Source of the DNA: Pseudozobellia thermophila
GTDB taxonomy: Bacteria; Bacteroidota; Bacteroidia; Flavobacteriales; Flavobacteriaceae
Direction: 5' to 3'
Length of the DNA stretch: 64,000 nt
Assembly (NCBI RefSeq): GCF_900141855.1
Contig: NZ_FQYU01000001.1
Span: 655,402-719,401, forward strand
Shown: piece after piece, positions 26,152-35,640 of the stretch
Position numbering within the stretch: position 1 is the first letter of the stretch
How the letters are laid out: each line of letters opens with the position of its first letter
The notes under the pieces: model-generated
What the model saw: the letters and a program-made list of their open reading frames with translations, nothing else
What the model was told of the DNA's origin: nothing
The model's database searches: none
Made by a program: the position numbers and the translations under genes

Positions 26152-26173
26152 TTGAGACATTTGTCTAACTTTG
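26152..26173 (+). promoter_or_regulatory. Putative hemJ promoter
   Basis: TAACTTTG at 26166-26173 matches the Bacteroidota -7 box TANNTTTG, 19 bases before the GTG start of hemJ. A TTG at 26152-26154 is closer than the usual -33 spacing, so only the -7 part is supported. Confidence 0.45.
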
Positions 26174-26191
26174 GACCTCAAATAGAAACGA

Positions 26192-26743
26192 GTGTTGGAG
26201 TATTACAACTACATCAAGGCCTTGCATTTAATATTTGTAATCACCTGGTTTGCCGGTCTTTTTTATATTCCCCGACTGTTTATTTACCATATCGAGGCTT
26301 CCCAAAAAGCATCGCCCGAAAGGGAAATCCTTGTTAAGCAATTACAGTTGATGACCAAACGCCTATGGTACATCATTACATGGCCTTCTGCCGTACTTGC
26401 CGTACTCTTTGCCGTTTGGCTCTTAATATTGGCCCCAAATTTTCTACAACAGCCCTGGATGCATGTCAAACTGACCTTTGTCGCCCTTTTGATCGCCTAT
26501 CATCTCAAAAACCACGTCATCTTTAAACAGTTGCAGCGTAATGAGGTGAACTATACTTCCAAGTATATGCGTGTTTGGAACGAAGGGGCGACCCTGCTCC
26601 TGTTCGCCATCGTCTTTTTGGTCATTTTAAAAAATGCGTTCAACTGGATTTTTGGCGTGGTGGGCATCATCGTATTGGGCATATTGCTTATGCTGGGTAT
26701 TCGGCTCTACAGGCGCGTACGCGATAAAAATCCCGAAGCATAG
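26192..26743 (+). CDS. hemJ: Protoporphyrinogen IX oxidase HemJ (CopD-like)
   Basis: A 183-residue membrane protein of the HemJ/CopD group. It oxidises protoporphyrinogen IX to protoporphyrin IX, the step between HemF and HemH. The N-terminal segment YNYIKALHLIFVITWFAGLF (His in a helix) followed by YIPRLFIYH is characteristic, with further helices near 63-83, 90-105, 128-150 and 152-170. It begins with GTG. Together with hemA, hemCD, hemE, hemF, hemB and hemH it completes the aerobic pathway in this window apart from hemL and gltX. Confidence 0.88.
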   Translation: MLEYYNYIKALHLIFVITWFAGLFYIPRLFIYHIEASQKASPEREILVKQLQLMTKRLWYIITWPSAVLAVLFAVWLLILAPNFLQQPWMHVKLTFVALLIAYHLKNHVIFKQLQRNEVNYTSKYMRVWNEGATLLLFAIVFLVILKNAFNWIFGVVGIIVLGILLMLGIRLYRRVRDKNPEA

Positions 26744-26826
26744 CCCTTCTTCGATGTTTCCGATCGGCCGTATCGTTTTGACGCATTGAAAAGCGAAAGA
26801 ATTTGGTGCGATATTTGCTACCTTTG

Positions 26827-28299
26827 ATGGCAAACCCTGGTCTCTTGCTTACCGAATTGTCTCTTAGGTCCCGCATCTTCATATCGATGATTTTATTGGT
26901 GGTCATTGCTTCCATATTGATTGCCGGTATTACCATCTATCAGTACCACGAACAGGCGAAGGATTACCATAAGGCGCGTTTGGAGCGCAAGGAAGAACAA
27001 GTGAAACAGAGTGTGGAGTACGTACTGAGGGAAACCACTTATCCGGTAACGACCGAGAACCTGCCCCATATTTTTCAAATGGAAATCTATCGGATCGCCA
27101 ATGTGCAGAACCAACGCCTGAATATCTATGATCTCGAGGGGCAACTGCTTAAAAGCTCCCGTCCGAAATTCGAGCAGGATTCGGTTTCCAATTGCCTTGA
27201 CCCCTATATCTTGAACAGCCTCGAGGCGAGTCCCACCAAAAGGTTTGTCGACGAAAAGGTCGTTGCCGGTGACAATTACAGGGCATCGTATACCTACATT
27301 AACGACCATAAGTTCAAACCGATCGGTATATTGAATTTGCCATATTACGAAGACGATTCGATGAGCAACATGGAGTTGCGGGAGTTCTTGACGCGCTTGG
27401 CCGGGGTATATGTCCTAATGCTTTTTATAGCCATAGGCCTGGCCTATTTTATATCGACCTATATTACCCGATCGTTGCAGACCGTATCCGATATGTTGGG
27501 AAAAACCCACCTGCACCGGAGAAATGAAAAAATCTATATCAACAACCCTAGCCTAGAGATAAAAAAATTGGTAACCTCTTACAACGCGATGATCGACGAG
27601 TTGGAGCAAAGTGCGGTAAAGTTGGCCCGAAGCGAGCGGGAACAGGCCTGGCGCGAAATGGCCAAACAAGTGGCGCACGAAATCAAGAATCCTTTAACGC
27701 CCATGCGACTGAGCGTTCAGAGTTTTGAGCGCAAGTTCGACCCGACCGACCCCGATATCGAGCACAAGGTCAAGGAGTTTTCGAAGACCCTGATCCAGCA
27801 GATCGACACCATGAGCAGTATTGCCTCGGCCTTTTCCAATTTTGCCGAAATGCCGGCACAGCAGAACGAAACCCTGAACGTGGTGAAAATTGTAAAGTTG
27901 GCGCTCGATATTTTCAATGAAGAGTATATCCACTTCATTTCCGAAGAAGAGGAAATTATCGCTAAAATGGACCGTACCCAGTTGATCCGGGTGGTGACCA
28001 ACTTGGTAAAAAATGCCATCCAAGCGGTGCCCGAGGTCGAATCGCCCCGTATCTTGGTTTCGGTGGCCTCTGAGAACCAGTATGTAAAAATTTGTGTGGC
28101 CGATAACGGGATCGGAATCGAAGATCAGTACAGGGATAAAATATTCGAACCCAAGTTTACGACCAAGTCGAGTGGCATGGGATTGGGTCTGGGTATGGTT
28201 AAAAATATTGTGGAGACCTACCAAGGAAGTATCGAGTTCACTTCGCAGCCCAAAAAAGGAACGGTATTTACCGTCAAGTTGCCCAAGGCAAAACCCTGA
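26827..28299 (+). CDS. Membrane sensor histidine kinase (HAMP, NtrY-like)
   Basis: About 490 residues. The first transmembrane helix (IFISMILLVVIASILIAGIT) starts near residue 17 and the second (LAGVYVLMLFIAIGLAYFIS) near 197; between them is an extracytoplasmic sensor region. HAMP follows (TRSLQTVSDML), then the HisKA domain with His284 in QVAHEIKNPLTPMRLS, N-box NLVKNAIQA, and G-boxes ADNGIGIED and SGMGLGLGM. The motif HEIKNPLTPMRL is NtrY-like. There is no partner regulator next to it. An upstream GTG at 26803 is open, but a -7-like box (TACCTTTG, 26818-26825) abuts the ATG at 26827. Confidence 0.88.
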   Translation: MANPGLLLTELSLRSRIFISMILLVVIASILIAGITIYQYHEQAKDYHKARLERKEEQVKQSVEYVLRETTYPVTTENLPHIFQMEIYRIANVQNQRLNIYDLEGQLLKSSRPKFEQDSVSNCLDPYILNSLEASPTKRFVDEKVVAGDNYRASYTYINDHKFKPIGILNLPYYEDDSMSNMELREFLTRLAGVYVLMLFIAIGLAYFISTYITRSLQTVSDMLGKTHLHRRNEKIYINNPSLEIKKLVTSYNAMIDELEQSAVKLARSEREQAWREMAKQVAHEIKNPLTPMRLSVQSFERKFDPTDPDIEHKVKEFSKTLIQQIDTMSSIASAFSNFAEMPAQQNETLNVVKIVKLALDIFNEEYIHFISEEEEIIAKMDRTQLIRVVTNLVKNAIQAVPEVESPRILVSVASENQYVKICVADNGIGIEDQYRDKIFEPKFTTKSSGMGLGLGMVKNIVETYQGSIEFTSQPKKGTVFTVKLPKAKP

Positions 28300-28348
28300 T
28301 CGTTAAAACCATGGATATCCAATTGAAATAATTTAAACACTTTTACCA

Positions 28349-29128
28349 ATGAGTTATAACAACATTCTTCTGTCATCGAACAATGGTGTGGCGAACCTAA
28401 GCATTAATCGTCCTAAAAAACTGAACGCACTTAACAAGGAAACCTTGGATGAACTGCACGCCGCCTTTGCCGATCTGGAAAAGGATGCGGAAATTAAAGT
28501 TGTCATTTTAACGGGCAGTGGCGACAAGGCCTTTGTCGCCGGGGCGGATATTTCAGAGTTTGCGCACTTTTCGGAAGAAGAAGGCGGACGGTTGGCCGCA
28601 GAGGGGCACGAAAAGGTGTTCGATTTTATCGAGAACCTTTCAAAACCGGTTATTGCCGCCGTCAACGGATTTGCCCTGGGTGGGGGACTCGAACTGGCCA
28701 TGGCCTGTCACATTAGGGTAGCCAGCCAAAATGCGCGAATGGGCCTCCCCGAGGTGTCCTTGGGCGTCATTCCGGGGTATGGGGGTACGCAACGCCTACC
28801 GAGGCTTATTGGCAAGGGGCGGGCCATGGAATTGATTATGACCGCAGGCATGATCGATGCCGATAGGGCCCTAAGCTACGGCCTGGTAAACCATGTGGTT
28901 CCACAAGGGCAACTTTTGGATTTCTGTGGGGAGTTGGCCGGCAAGATATCGAATAATTCGCCCGTTGCGATCAGCTACGCAATAAAAGCGATAAATGCGG
29001 GTTTTAAGAATAGTAATGGATATGCCGCCGAGATTGCCGCTTTTGGGGCCTGTTTTGGCACAGAAGACTTTAAGGAAGGCACCTCCGCGTTCTTGGAAAA
29101 ACGGAAAGCCGACTTTCCGGGAAGGTAG
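28349..29128 (+). CDS. Enoyl-CoA hydratase/isomerase family protein
   Basis: A 259-residue crotonase-fold enzyme acting on enoyl-CoA thioesters, in fatty-acid or amino-acid breakdown. Motifs: KAFVAGADISEF (CoA oxyanion loop), GFALGGGLELAMACHIR and LPEVSLGVIPGYGGTQRLPR with the catalytic-type Glu. Both catalytic regions look intact. It is 50 bases after the histidine kinase and 22 bases before a secreted protein on the same strand. Confidence 0.92.
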   Translation: MSYNNILLSSNNGVANLSINRPKKLNALNKETLDELHAAFADLEKDAEIKVVILTGSGDKAFVAGADISEFAHFSEEEGGRLAAEGHEKVFDFIENLSKPVIAAVNGFALGGGLELAMACHIRVASQNARMGLPEVSLGVIPGYGGTQRLPRLIGKGRAMELIMTAGMIDADRALSYGLVNHVVPQGQLLDFCGELAGKISNNSPVAISYAIKAINAGFKNSNGYAAEIAAFGACFGTEDFKEGTSAFLEKRKADFPGR

Positions 29129-29149
29129 CATACCCGAAAATACCTACTT

Positions 29150-30700
29150 ATGCAAATTCGAAAAAGATGGGCGGCCCTAATTCTTTGGGTGGCCATTACC
29201 GGTGTCTATGCGCAGGAAATACCTGTAGATTATACCCTGGGCGAAAACTATTCCGATAGGCATAAATATTCCAGGGTTCTGTCCATTGAGAGCGCCGAAA
29301 AGGGCAAGACCATTTTGGTGCGTACCTATTATGGGGGCTTCCCCCTTAGGCCGAAGGGCCATTTTATAGAGGTGTACGATGAGGGCCTTAACCTAGTGGC
29401 CGACTACAATTACAAGGAGTCGGGCGAGCACATGGTAGACGGCTTCGTAAAGAACGGCCAACTATACCTGCTAGAACTCCGATACGACTATAACAGCGAG
29501 GCCTACACCTATGTGGTACACCACAGTCCGATCAACGAATTCAATTTTACCGAGAGACGGCTGCTATCCATTCCTTCGAAAGAAGTACCCAATCCGCTGG
29601 CGGTCAATAAATACAACCGAAATTTCGGCAACGGGTTTTCGACGACGACGCATTTTAACGACGACCGGAGCGCCTTTGCCATTACCGTACACCACCGCGA
29701 GGGAAAGGAGCAGAAATACCGTATATTTCTCTACGGAACGGATTTAAAAAAACGGTTGGAGTACGACTTTTCCGAGGCAATCGCCGAAAAGAACTATGCC
29801 TTTGAGAACATCGAGGTGTCAAATGATATGTCATCACTTTATTTGATGGGCAAGGCCTACTTTAAGAAAAGAAGGAACAACCTTAAGGAGCGACGGTTTC
29901 AATATGAGCTGGTCAAGGTATCCGAATCGGGGCATACCATACAGGAGTTCTTGAGTGCCGGAAAGTTTCCGGAGTCGCTCAAACCCATTTTGGTCGCCGA
30001 TGACCTTAAAGTGGTGGGCTTCTATGCCGACCGAAAGGATAACCGCTACAATGGTTTGGTTTACTTTAATTTAGATGCCAATACCCTGGACATACGCAGC
30101 CAAAAGTACAATCCTTTCTCGGATCAGTTTATGTTGGACAAGTTCGGACGGGAAGTGGATGCGGAAATCAAAAACCTGATTTTTAAGAGCGTATATGTAA
30201 CGCCCAACAAGGACATTCTTTTTAGTGCCGAAGAGTACTTTGTGACCAAGGGGGAAGATATCAGCTCCGGAGCCACCCAAATTACCGAACGCTACCATTA
30301 CAACGACATTGTGTTGGCCAAGCTCGATGCCTCAGGTAACATGGTCTGGGCCCGTAACATCAATAAGACCGAGGTTACCCAAGGCGATGCCTCCTACGCT
30401 TCGTATTCGGCATACGGCCACGGGGAAGACATGTACTTTTTTATTAATTCAGGTGAAAACCCACAAAAACTAAGCAACGAGCGCATCCTGTTCAAGCAAG
30501 GTTTTAGCCGGAACCCCAATATGTTCGTCATCAAGGTCGATGCTTCGGGCGACCTTTCGTACAAAAAACTGGTCGACGACAAGGAAGTGCGTTTGCCCAT
30601 AATGGTCTCCCGCCCCTTGGTCGACAAAGCCCATGACAAGCTATTGTTCTATGCCAAAAGGGGAAGCAAGAAACAAATGGTCGAGGTGACTGTTAATTAA
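29150..30700 (+). CDS. Secreted protein of unknown function
   Basis: A 516-residue exported protein: signal peptide WAALILWVAITGVYAQ (residues 7-22), then a beta-rich body with many short Tyr/Asp-rich strands (TILVRTYYGGFPLRPKGH, YAFENIEVSNDMSSLYLMGK, MVWARNINKTE, FVIKVDASGDLSYKKLV). The repeated strand pattern resembles a beta propeller, but I do not recognise the family. No T9SS tail or lipobox is seen. Confidence 0.7.
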   Translation: MQIRKRWAALILWVAITGVYAQEIPVDYTLGENYSDRHKYSRVLSIESAEKGKTILVRTYYGGFPLRPKGHFIEVYDEGLNLVADYNYKESGEHMVDGFVKNGQLYLLELRYDYNSEAYTYVVHHSPINEFNFTERRLLSIPSKEVPNPLAVNKYNRNFGNGFSTTTHFNDDRSAFAITVHHREGKEQKYRIFLYGTDLKKRLEYDFSEAIAEKNYAFENIEVSNDMSSLYLMGKAYFKKRRNNLKERRFQYELVKVSESGHTIQEFLSAGKFPESLKPILVADDLKVVGFYADRKDNRYNGLVYFNLDANTLDIRSQKYNPFSDQFMLDKFGREVDAEIKNLIFKSVYVTPNKDILFSAEEYFVTKGEDISSGATQITERYHYNDIVLAKLDASGNMVWARNINKTEVTQGDASYASYSAYGHGEDMYFFINSGENPQKLSNERILFKQGFSRNPNMFVIKVDASGDLSYKKLVDDKEVRLPIMVSRPLVDKAHDKLLFYAKRGSKKQMVEVTVN

Positions 30701-30718
30701 AGTTCCAAAACATTATAA

Positions 30719-30754
30719 ATTGGATTTATTCCATAAATTTGGATAAAATCCAAT
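30719..30754. promoter_or_regulatory. Long imperfect inverted repeat before the radical SAM gene
   Basis: ATTGGATTT (30719-30727) and AAATCCAAT (30746-30754) are perfectly complementary, with CC/GG pairs nearer the 18-base centre. It ends 4 bases before the GTG start at 30759 and overlaps a TATTTG stretch. Either an operator or an RNA hairpin covering the translation start. Confidence 0.5.
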
Positions 30755-30758
30755 ATTT

Positions 30759-31832
30759 GTGAAATCCGATGATTTAATCAAGGGCCGGGGTGCGCAACGG
30801 CAGGTACCCAACAAGTTTCTCGAGCACATCCACGAGACGCGCGACGACTTTTTGGAGTACTGCAGGATGGAGGGCGAGGCGTCCGACAAGAACAAGACCC
30901 AATACCTTCCTATATTCCCAAAGACCATCGTTAACAAGGTGACGAGTCCCGATGTGGGCATGATGTATTCCATGAATCCCTACCAGGGCTGCGAACATGG
31001 GTGCATCTATTGTTATGCCCGCAACACCCATGAGTTCTGGGGCTATGGGGCGGGCCTAGACTTTGAACGAAAAATACTGGTCAAGAAAGCGGCTCCGGAA
31101 CTGCTGGAAAACAAGTTGAAGGGCCAAAAATGGGAGGCCCGGACCATCGTCCTATCCGGAAACACCGATTGCTATCAGCCCGCCGAGAAAAAGTTTGAAA
31201 TTACACGGGCCTGCCTTGAAGTTTTTCTCAAATACAGGCATCCCGTAGGAATAATCACCAAGAACGCCCTGATCCTTCGCGACCTCGATATCTTAAAGGA
31301 ACTGGCCAAACACCGTCTTGTTGGCGTTAACGTGTCGGTCACCACATTGTCTGAAGAAACACGTAGAATACTTGAACCGCGGACAGCCACTATTTCAAAG
31401 CGGTTGGAGACCATACGGATTTTATCGGAAAACGGAATCCCCGTAAATGCCATGTTGGCCCCTATCATACCCGGTATCAACAGTCACGAGATCTTAAATT
31501 TGGCGAAAGCGGTTTCGGGGAATGGGGCCCTTTCCTTTGGCTTTACCGTGGTGCGCCTGAACGGTGCCATTGGACAAATATTTTCGGACTGGATCAAAAA
31601 GGCCCTTCCCCATAGGGCCGACAAGGTATTGCATCAGATAGCCGAATGCCATGGGGGCTCGCTGAACGATAGCCGTTTTGGGCTTAGAAATCGGGGGGAA
31701 GGAAGTATTGCGACCCAAATCCACGATTTGGTCCGACTTGCCCGGCGCACCTATTTCAAAGACCGGAAATTTCCGGAACTTAACCACGATCTGCATGCGG
31801 GGCACAAAGGGGGCCAGCTTAAACTGTTTTGA
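30759..31832 (+). CDS. Radical SAM protein (PA0069/spore photoproduct lyase-like)
   Basis: A 357-residue radical SAM enzyme. The iron-sulfur motif is C78-EHG-C82-IY-C85 within YQGCEHGCIYCYARN, followed by a TIM-barrel-like body (IVLSGNTDCYQPAEKKFEIT, GIITKNALILRDLDIL, GVNVSVTTLSEETRRILEP). The CX3CX2C spacing and the YARNTHEFWGYGAG stretch fit the PA0069/Rv2578c family, whose substrate is unknown; the relation to photolesion-repair enzymes is a family-level suggestion only. It begins with GTG. Confidence 0.88.
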   Translation: MKSDDLIKGRGAQRQVPNKFLEHIHETRDDFLEYCRMEGEASDKNKTQYLPIFPKTIVNKVTSPDVGMMYSMNPYQGCEHGCIYCYARNTHEFWGYGAGLDFERKILVKKAAPELLENKLKGQKWEARTIVLSGNTDCYQPAEKKFEITRACLEVFLKYRHPVGIITKNALILRDLDILKELAKHRLVGVNVSVTTLSEETRRILEPRTATISKRLETIRILSENGIPVNAMLAPIIPGINSHEILNLAKAVSGNGALSFGFTVVRLNGAIGQIFSDWIKKALPHRADKVLHQIAECHGGSLNDSRFGLRNRGEGSIATQIHDLVRLARRTYFKDRKFPELNHDLHAGHKGGQLKLF

Positions 31833-31914
31833 AATACGCCATTTTTTCATACTTCGTGTTAACCTTTTCGCCCATGGGGCACTAACAAGCGAAACAATTA
31901 AATAAAATTTAAGT

Positions 31915-32475
31915 ATGAAAAAACTGGTATTTATTTTCACGTTGATGCTTTCGACCTATCAAGTAAGCGCGCAAGACTTTGGTTTTGGGGTAAAGGCAGG
32001 ATTGAATATTGCGAACATAGGAGGTTCCAATTACTATGGCAATTTGGGCAGTTTCGGCTCTAAGGTAAGCTTTCACTTGGGCGGGGTGGCCGAAATTCCC
32101 ATTTCTGAAAAAATGGCCATTCAGCCCGAACTGCTCTATTCGTCCCAAGGAACCAAATGGAGTTATGGAAGTAACGGTGACAACCTAACGCTCGATTACG
32201 TGAACCTGCCCATTCTTGGCAAGTATTATATCATTGAAGGGTTGAGTGCCGAGGCCGGACCATTGGTCGGGTTTTTGATTTCTGACAATGTCGACGATGA
32301 AGATCGGTTCAAAAAACTCGATGTCGCCTTTGCCATCGGGGCCTCATATAAACTGAACGCGAATATCTTTTTCAGCCTTCGATACAACAAGGGAATCGCC
32401 AATATCAACGGCAGCGATGTTAGCGGCAGCAGCCAGAACAACGTGGTTCAGATTTCGGCCGGGTATGCCTTTTAA
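31915..32475 (+). CDS. Outer-membrane beta-barrel (PorT-like) protein
   Basis: A 186-residue exported protein: signal LVFIFTLMLSTYQVSAQ (residues 4-20), then alternating beta strands typical of small outer-membrane barrels (DFGFGVKAGLNIANIG, SFHLGGVAEIPISEKMAIQP, LDYVNLPILGKYY, FFSLRYNKGIANI), ending NNVVQISAGYAF with a terminal Phe as in outer-membrane proteins. Role unknown; it may stabilise the envelope. Followed by a bidirectional terminator. Confidence 0.85.
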   Translation: MKKLVFIFTLMLSTYQVSAQDFGFGVKAGLNIANIGGSNYYGNLGSFGSKVSFHLGGVAEIPISEKMAIQPELLYSSQGTKWSYGSNGDNLTLDYVNLPILGKYYIIEGLSAEAGPLVGFLISDNVDDEDRFKKLDVAFAIGASYKLNANIFFSLRYNKGIANINGSDVSGSSQNNVVQISAGYAF

Positions 32476-32506
32476 AAAATAAGTAGTTGGTTAGTGTTGG
32501 TTAAAG

Positions 32507-32559
32507 ACCGAAGGCGCTACTGAAAAAGCGAAAATGCTTTTCCGACGCCTTCGGTTTTT
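32507..32559. terminator. Bidirectional terminator
   Basis: ACCGAAGGCG (32507-32516) pairs perfectly with CGCCTTCGGT (32546-32555), with an inner AAAGC/GCTTT stem, and is followed by TTTTT. It separates the convergent barrel protein and oxidoreductase genes. Confidence 0.8.
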
Positions 32560-32567
32560 GTAAGCGC

Positions 32568-33992
32568 TTAGGATAGTTCCCAGCCCTTTCTGTATTTGCC
32601 TTTGACCCATGCGTTGGCCATGTCCCAATTGGTGACCTTCATGTTTTGCCCGTCCCAAAGGATTTTTCTTCTTCCGGGGTATTCGAAAGGATCCCAATCG
32701 CCAATTTTTTTACCTTCCTTCAACTTTTTGTATTGGAAAGCCTTAATGGCAAGGTTGCCCATGAGTACGGCTTCGGTCAATGGTCCTGATCGTTTAAAAT
32801 CGGAAGAGGTCTCGATACCGTTCAGGCAGCCTTCCACAAAGTTGCGTTGGTGCCCGTCTACGTCGCCATCGATCCTCTTGAGATAGGGGGCCGGTGCCTT
32901 GAACATTTCCATGTTCTTACTGGGTAGCAATCGGGCGTTTCGAGAATAGGTGTCGGCCACCAAAATACCCTTGGTACCATAAAAAACGGAGCCTCCGCCA
33001 CTATCGCCTATGGTTTCGCCATCGGCAAGTTCGTCGGGCAGGTCGGGCATTAGGCCGCCATCGTACCAGTTCAGGGCGATGTCGCCATGCTCTTCGGTAT
33101 TGAATTTCAAGCGGACGATCGATGAGGCAGGGCACGACTCGCTATAGTCGGCCTCGACAAAATCGCCCACCCAGTTGGTGGTACAACTAGCTTCGGCCTC
33201 TGTTGGGTAGCCCAGGTCGAGCACTCCGAAAGGGGTTTCCATAATGTGGCAGCCCATATCGCCCAAGGCGCCTGTTCCGAAATCCCAGAAACCTCTCCAT
33301 TTAAAGGGCAGGTAGGCCGCATTGTAATCGCGTTTTTCGGCAACTCCCAGCCATAGGTCCCAGTCGAGTCCCTTGGGTACGGGCTGCTTTTCGGTAGGTG
33401 CCGGTACCCCTTGTGGCCATACGGGGCGGTTGGTCCAACAATCTACTTTGTAGACTTTGCCGATTATCCCCGATTGTATCCATTCCTTGGCTTCCCGGCT
33501 GCCATCACTGGAGGCCCCTTGGTTGCCCATTTGGGTTACGATACCGTTTTCCTTGGCCACGGTGGTCATCAAGCGGGCCTCGTTAATGTTGTGTGTTAAG
33601 GGCTTTTCTACATACGCATGTTTTTTGGCCCGCATAAAGGGTAGGGCGATCGAGGCATGCATGTGGTCGGGCGTAGCTACCATTATGGCATCGATGTCTT
33701 TGATGTGCTTGTCGTAGACCTTTCTAAAGTCCTTGAACCTTTTGGCCTTCGGGAACTTTTTGTACGTGTCGGCTGCCCTTCGGTCGTCTACATCGCACAA
33801 AGTTACGAACTTGACCTTTCCGGTTTCGTGGAGTCCCCTCATTACGCTCGCCCCTCGGCCCCCGACGCCGAAAGCGCCCATGTACAGGGTGTCGCTGGGC
33901 GGTACATGGTCTTTGCCCATTACGAAACTAGGCACAATGGTAAAGGCGGTCGATGCGGCCGCCGCATTTTTAATAAACTTTCGTCTTTGCAT
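32568..33992 (-). CDS. Gfo/Idh/MocA family oxidoreductase with export signal
   Basis: A 474-residue NAD(P)-dependent dehydrogenase family protein. The N-terminus MQRRKFIKNAAAASTAFTIVP resembles a Tat-type signal (double Arg then hydrophobic), so it likely acts in the periplasm. The Rossmann motif is MGAFGVGGRGASVMRGL, the second-strand region has DAIMVATPDHMHASIALPFM, and EKPLTHNINEARLM carries the conserved Lys of EKP. Probable sugar or inositol-type substrate, unproven. Confidence 0.88.
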   Translation of the reverse strand: MQRRKFIKNAAAASTAFTIVPSFVMGKDHVPPSDTLYMGAFGVGGRGASVMRGLHETGKVKFVTLCDVDDRRAADTYKKFPKAKRFKDFRKVYDKHIKDIDAIMVATPDHMHASIALPFMRAKKHAYVEKPLTHNINEARLMTTVAKENGIVTQMGNQGASSDGSREAKEWIQSGIIGKVYKVDCWTNRPVWPQGVPAPTEKQPVPKGLDWDLWLGVAEKRDYNAAYLPFKWRGFWDFGTGALGDMGCHIMETPFGVLDLGYPTEAEASCTTNWVGDFVEADYSESCPASSIVRLKFNTEEHGDIALNWYDGGLMPDLPDELADGETIGDSGGGSVFYGTKGILVADTYSRNARLLPSKNMEMFKAPAPYLKRIDGDVDGHQRNFVEGCLNGIETSSDFKRSGPLTEAVLMGNLAIKAFQYKKLKEGKKIGDWDPFEYPGRRKILWDGQNMKVTNWDMANAWVKGKYRKGWELS

Positions 33993-34065
33993 AATTTTTC
34001 AGTGAGTTTAGATTGAGCATTTGAAGGTACAAAAAATATAGTTTTTTTGCCCGCGCCCTTGGGTA

Positions 34066-34743
34066 TCAATGTGCGGTTCCCGATGACAAGGGATCCCACT
34101 CTTTGTAGAATTGTTCCAAGAAGTCCAGCATGTACTTATGTCTGGTTTCGGCCAATTTTTTCCCCGTGTCCGTATTCATCCTGTCCTTGAGCAGGAGGAG
34201 TTTTTCGTAGAAGTGGTTGATGGTCGGGGCCTTCGACTTTTTATACTCTTCCTTGGTCATTTTAAGATTGGGCGGTATGCCGGGATTGTACAGCTCCCTG
34301 TTCTTGAAACCACCGTAATTAAAGGCTCGGGCAATACCTATGGCGCCCATGGCGTCGAGGCGGTCGGCATCTTGGACGACCTGAAGTTCTTTCGAATCAA
34401 AGGGGCGATCCGGACGGGATGTAAGGGTATTCTTGAACGAAATGTTCTCGATAATCTTTATAACGTGTTGTACCGTATTCTTATCGATGTCCAACTCCTT
34501 CAAAAAGGTGCGGGCCAATTGCGGGCCGACCGTTTCGTCGCCGTCGTGAAATTTGGCGTCGGCAATATCGTGAAGCAGGGCCCCTAGGCTCACCACCAGT
34601 AGGTCTACCTTTTCTTCCTTGGCGATAAGCAGGGTGTTCTTAAAGACCCGTTGGATATGAAACCAATCGTGTCCGCCCTCGGCTCCTTTTAGGGTTTCCT
34701 TGACAAAGGCAATGGTATGTTCTACAATTTCGGCGTCGTTCAT
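34066..34743 (-). CDS. HD-domain phosphohydrolase
   Basis: A 225-residue HD superfamily protein. Metal ligands: His of GGHDWFHIQRV, then the HD dyad in LGALLHDIADAKFHDGDE, and Asp in VVQDADRLDAMGAIGIAR. Such proteins hydrolyse phosphomonoesters or phosphodiesters, often nucleotides; the substrate is not clear. Its start overlaps plsC by 4 bases, so the two form an operon. Confidence 0.88.
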   Translation of the reverse strand: MNDAEIVEHTIAFVKETLKGAEGGHDWFHIQRVFKNTLLIAKEEKVDLLVVSLGALLHDIADAKFHDGDETVGPQLARTFLKELDIDKNTVQHVIKIIENISFKNTLTSRPDRPFDSKELQVVQDADRLDAMGAIGIARAFNYGGFKNRELYNPGIPPNLKMTKEEYKKSKAPTINHFYEKLLLLKDRMNTDTGKKLAETRHKYMLDFLEQFYKEWDPLSSGTAH

Positions 34744-35486
34744 TTTTCGGTTCGGAAAGAGGTTAGGCCCGATACTACGGCTTTTTCCGCTTCCGCCAAA
34801 ACGGCATCATAATTATTGTTGATCTCGATGGGCTTGTGAACGGTAAAAGTGATGTGGTTTCCTATGCCGCTCGGAAATTTTCCGTACCGCATCATTTTCC
34901 ACGAATTGTCTATGGTGATGGGAACCACCAGGGCAGAAGGGGCATTTCTCATCAGGATCTTTAGGCCGGTGGCCTTAAAGGGCTTGGCATGTCCCGTACG
35001 ACTACGTGTCCCTTCAGGAAATATAACGGCACTTCGCTTGTGCTTTTCGATGTACTTGCCCAATTTCGAAATTTCGACCAGGGCCTGTTTGCTGTCCTTT
35101 CTGTCGATCAATACCGATCCGCCGTGCCTTAGGTTGTACGATACACTGGGAATGCCCTTGCCCAGTTCCTTTTTGCTTACGAATTTGGGGTGGTATTTGC
35201 GCATGTACCAAATGATGGGCGGTATGTCGTGCATGCTCTGGTGGTTGGGCACAATGATCAACGGTCGATCGGTGGGCAGGTCATAGGGGTTGTTAAAGCT
35301 GTAGGTCGTGCCCAAGACATGGGTACATCGCATTAGGCAAAGGTTCAATAGGCTTACGCTCCTTTTATGGGCACTGTAACCGAAAAGGTTAAAGCAGACC
35401 CATTGAACGGGATGGAAAACCAAAAGACACAGCCCGAAGAGAATCTGGTATAGGACTGTTAACGGATAGGCCAATACTTTTTGCAT
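34740..35486 (-). CDS. 1-acyl-sn-glycerol-3-phosphate acyltransferase
   Basis: PlsC-family acyltransferase, adds the second acyl chain in phosphatidic acid synthesis. Motifs: HX4D as NHQSMHDIP, then GSVLIDRKDSKQA, and the glycerol-phosphate region FPEGTRSRTG. The N-terminal hydrophobic helix (LTVLYQILFGLCLLVFHPVQ) anchors it in the inner membrane. The length of 248 is normal. Upstream of the HD gene in one operon. Confidence 0.93.
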   Translation of the reverse strand: MQKVLAYPLTVLYQILFGLCLLVFHPVQWVCFNLFGYSAHKRSVSLLNLCLMRCTHVLGTTYSFNNPYDLPTDRPLIIVPNHQSMHDIPPIIWYMRKYHPKFVSKKELGKGIPSVSYNLRHGGSVLIDRKDSKQALVEISKLGKYIEKHKRSAVIFPEGTRSRTGHAKPFKATGLKILMRNAPSALVVPITIDNSWKMMRYGKFPSGIGNHITFTVHKPIEINNNYDAVLAEAEKAVVSGLTSFRTEK

Positions 35487-35583
35487 GCCGCAAAAATAAG
35501 ATTATTGCAAGTTCGCCAAAAAAACAGGGGGTACTAAAATACGCGATGCAGGAAAATTTTGCCATTTGACAGGGCGGGCTACC

Positions 35584-35616
35584 AAAAAACGGACCTTACT
35601 GTCGCCAGAAGGTCCG
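35584..35616 (-). terminator. Intrinsic terminator after the bacilliredoxin gene
   Basis: On the minus strand CGGACCTT pairs with AAGGTCCG around a 12-base loop, followed by TTTTTT. It sits about 25 bases after the stop at 35641. Confidence 0.8.
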
Positions 35617-35640
35617 CTATATCAATTGTAAGATCTTGGT

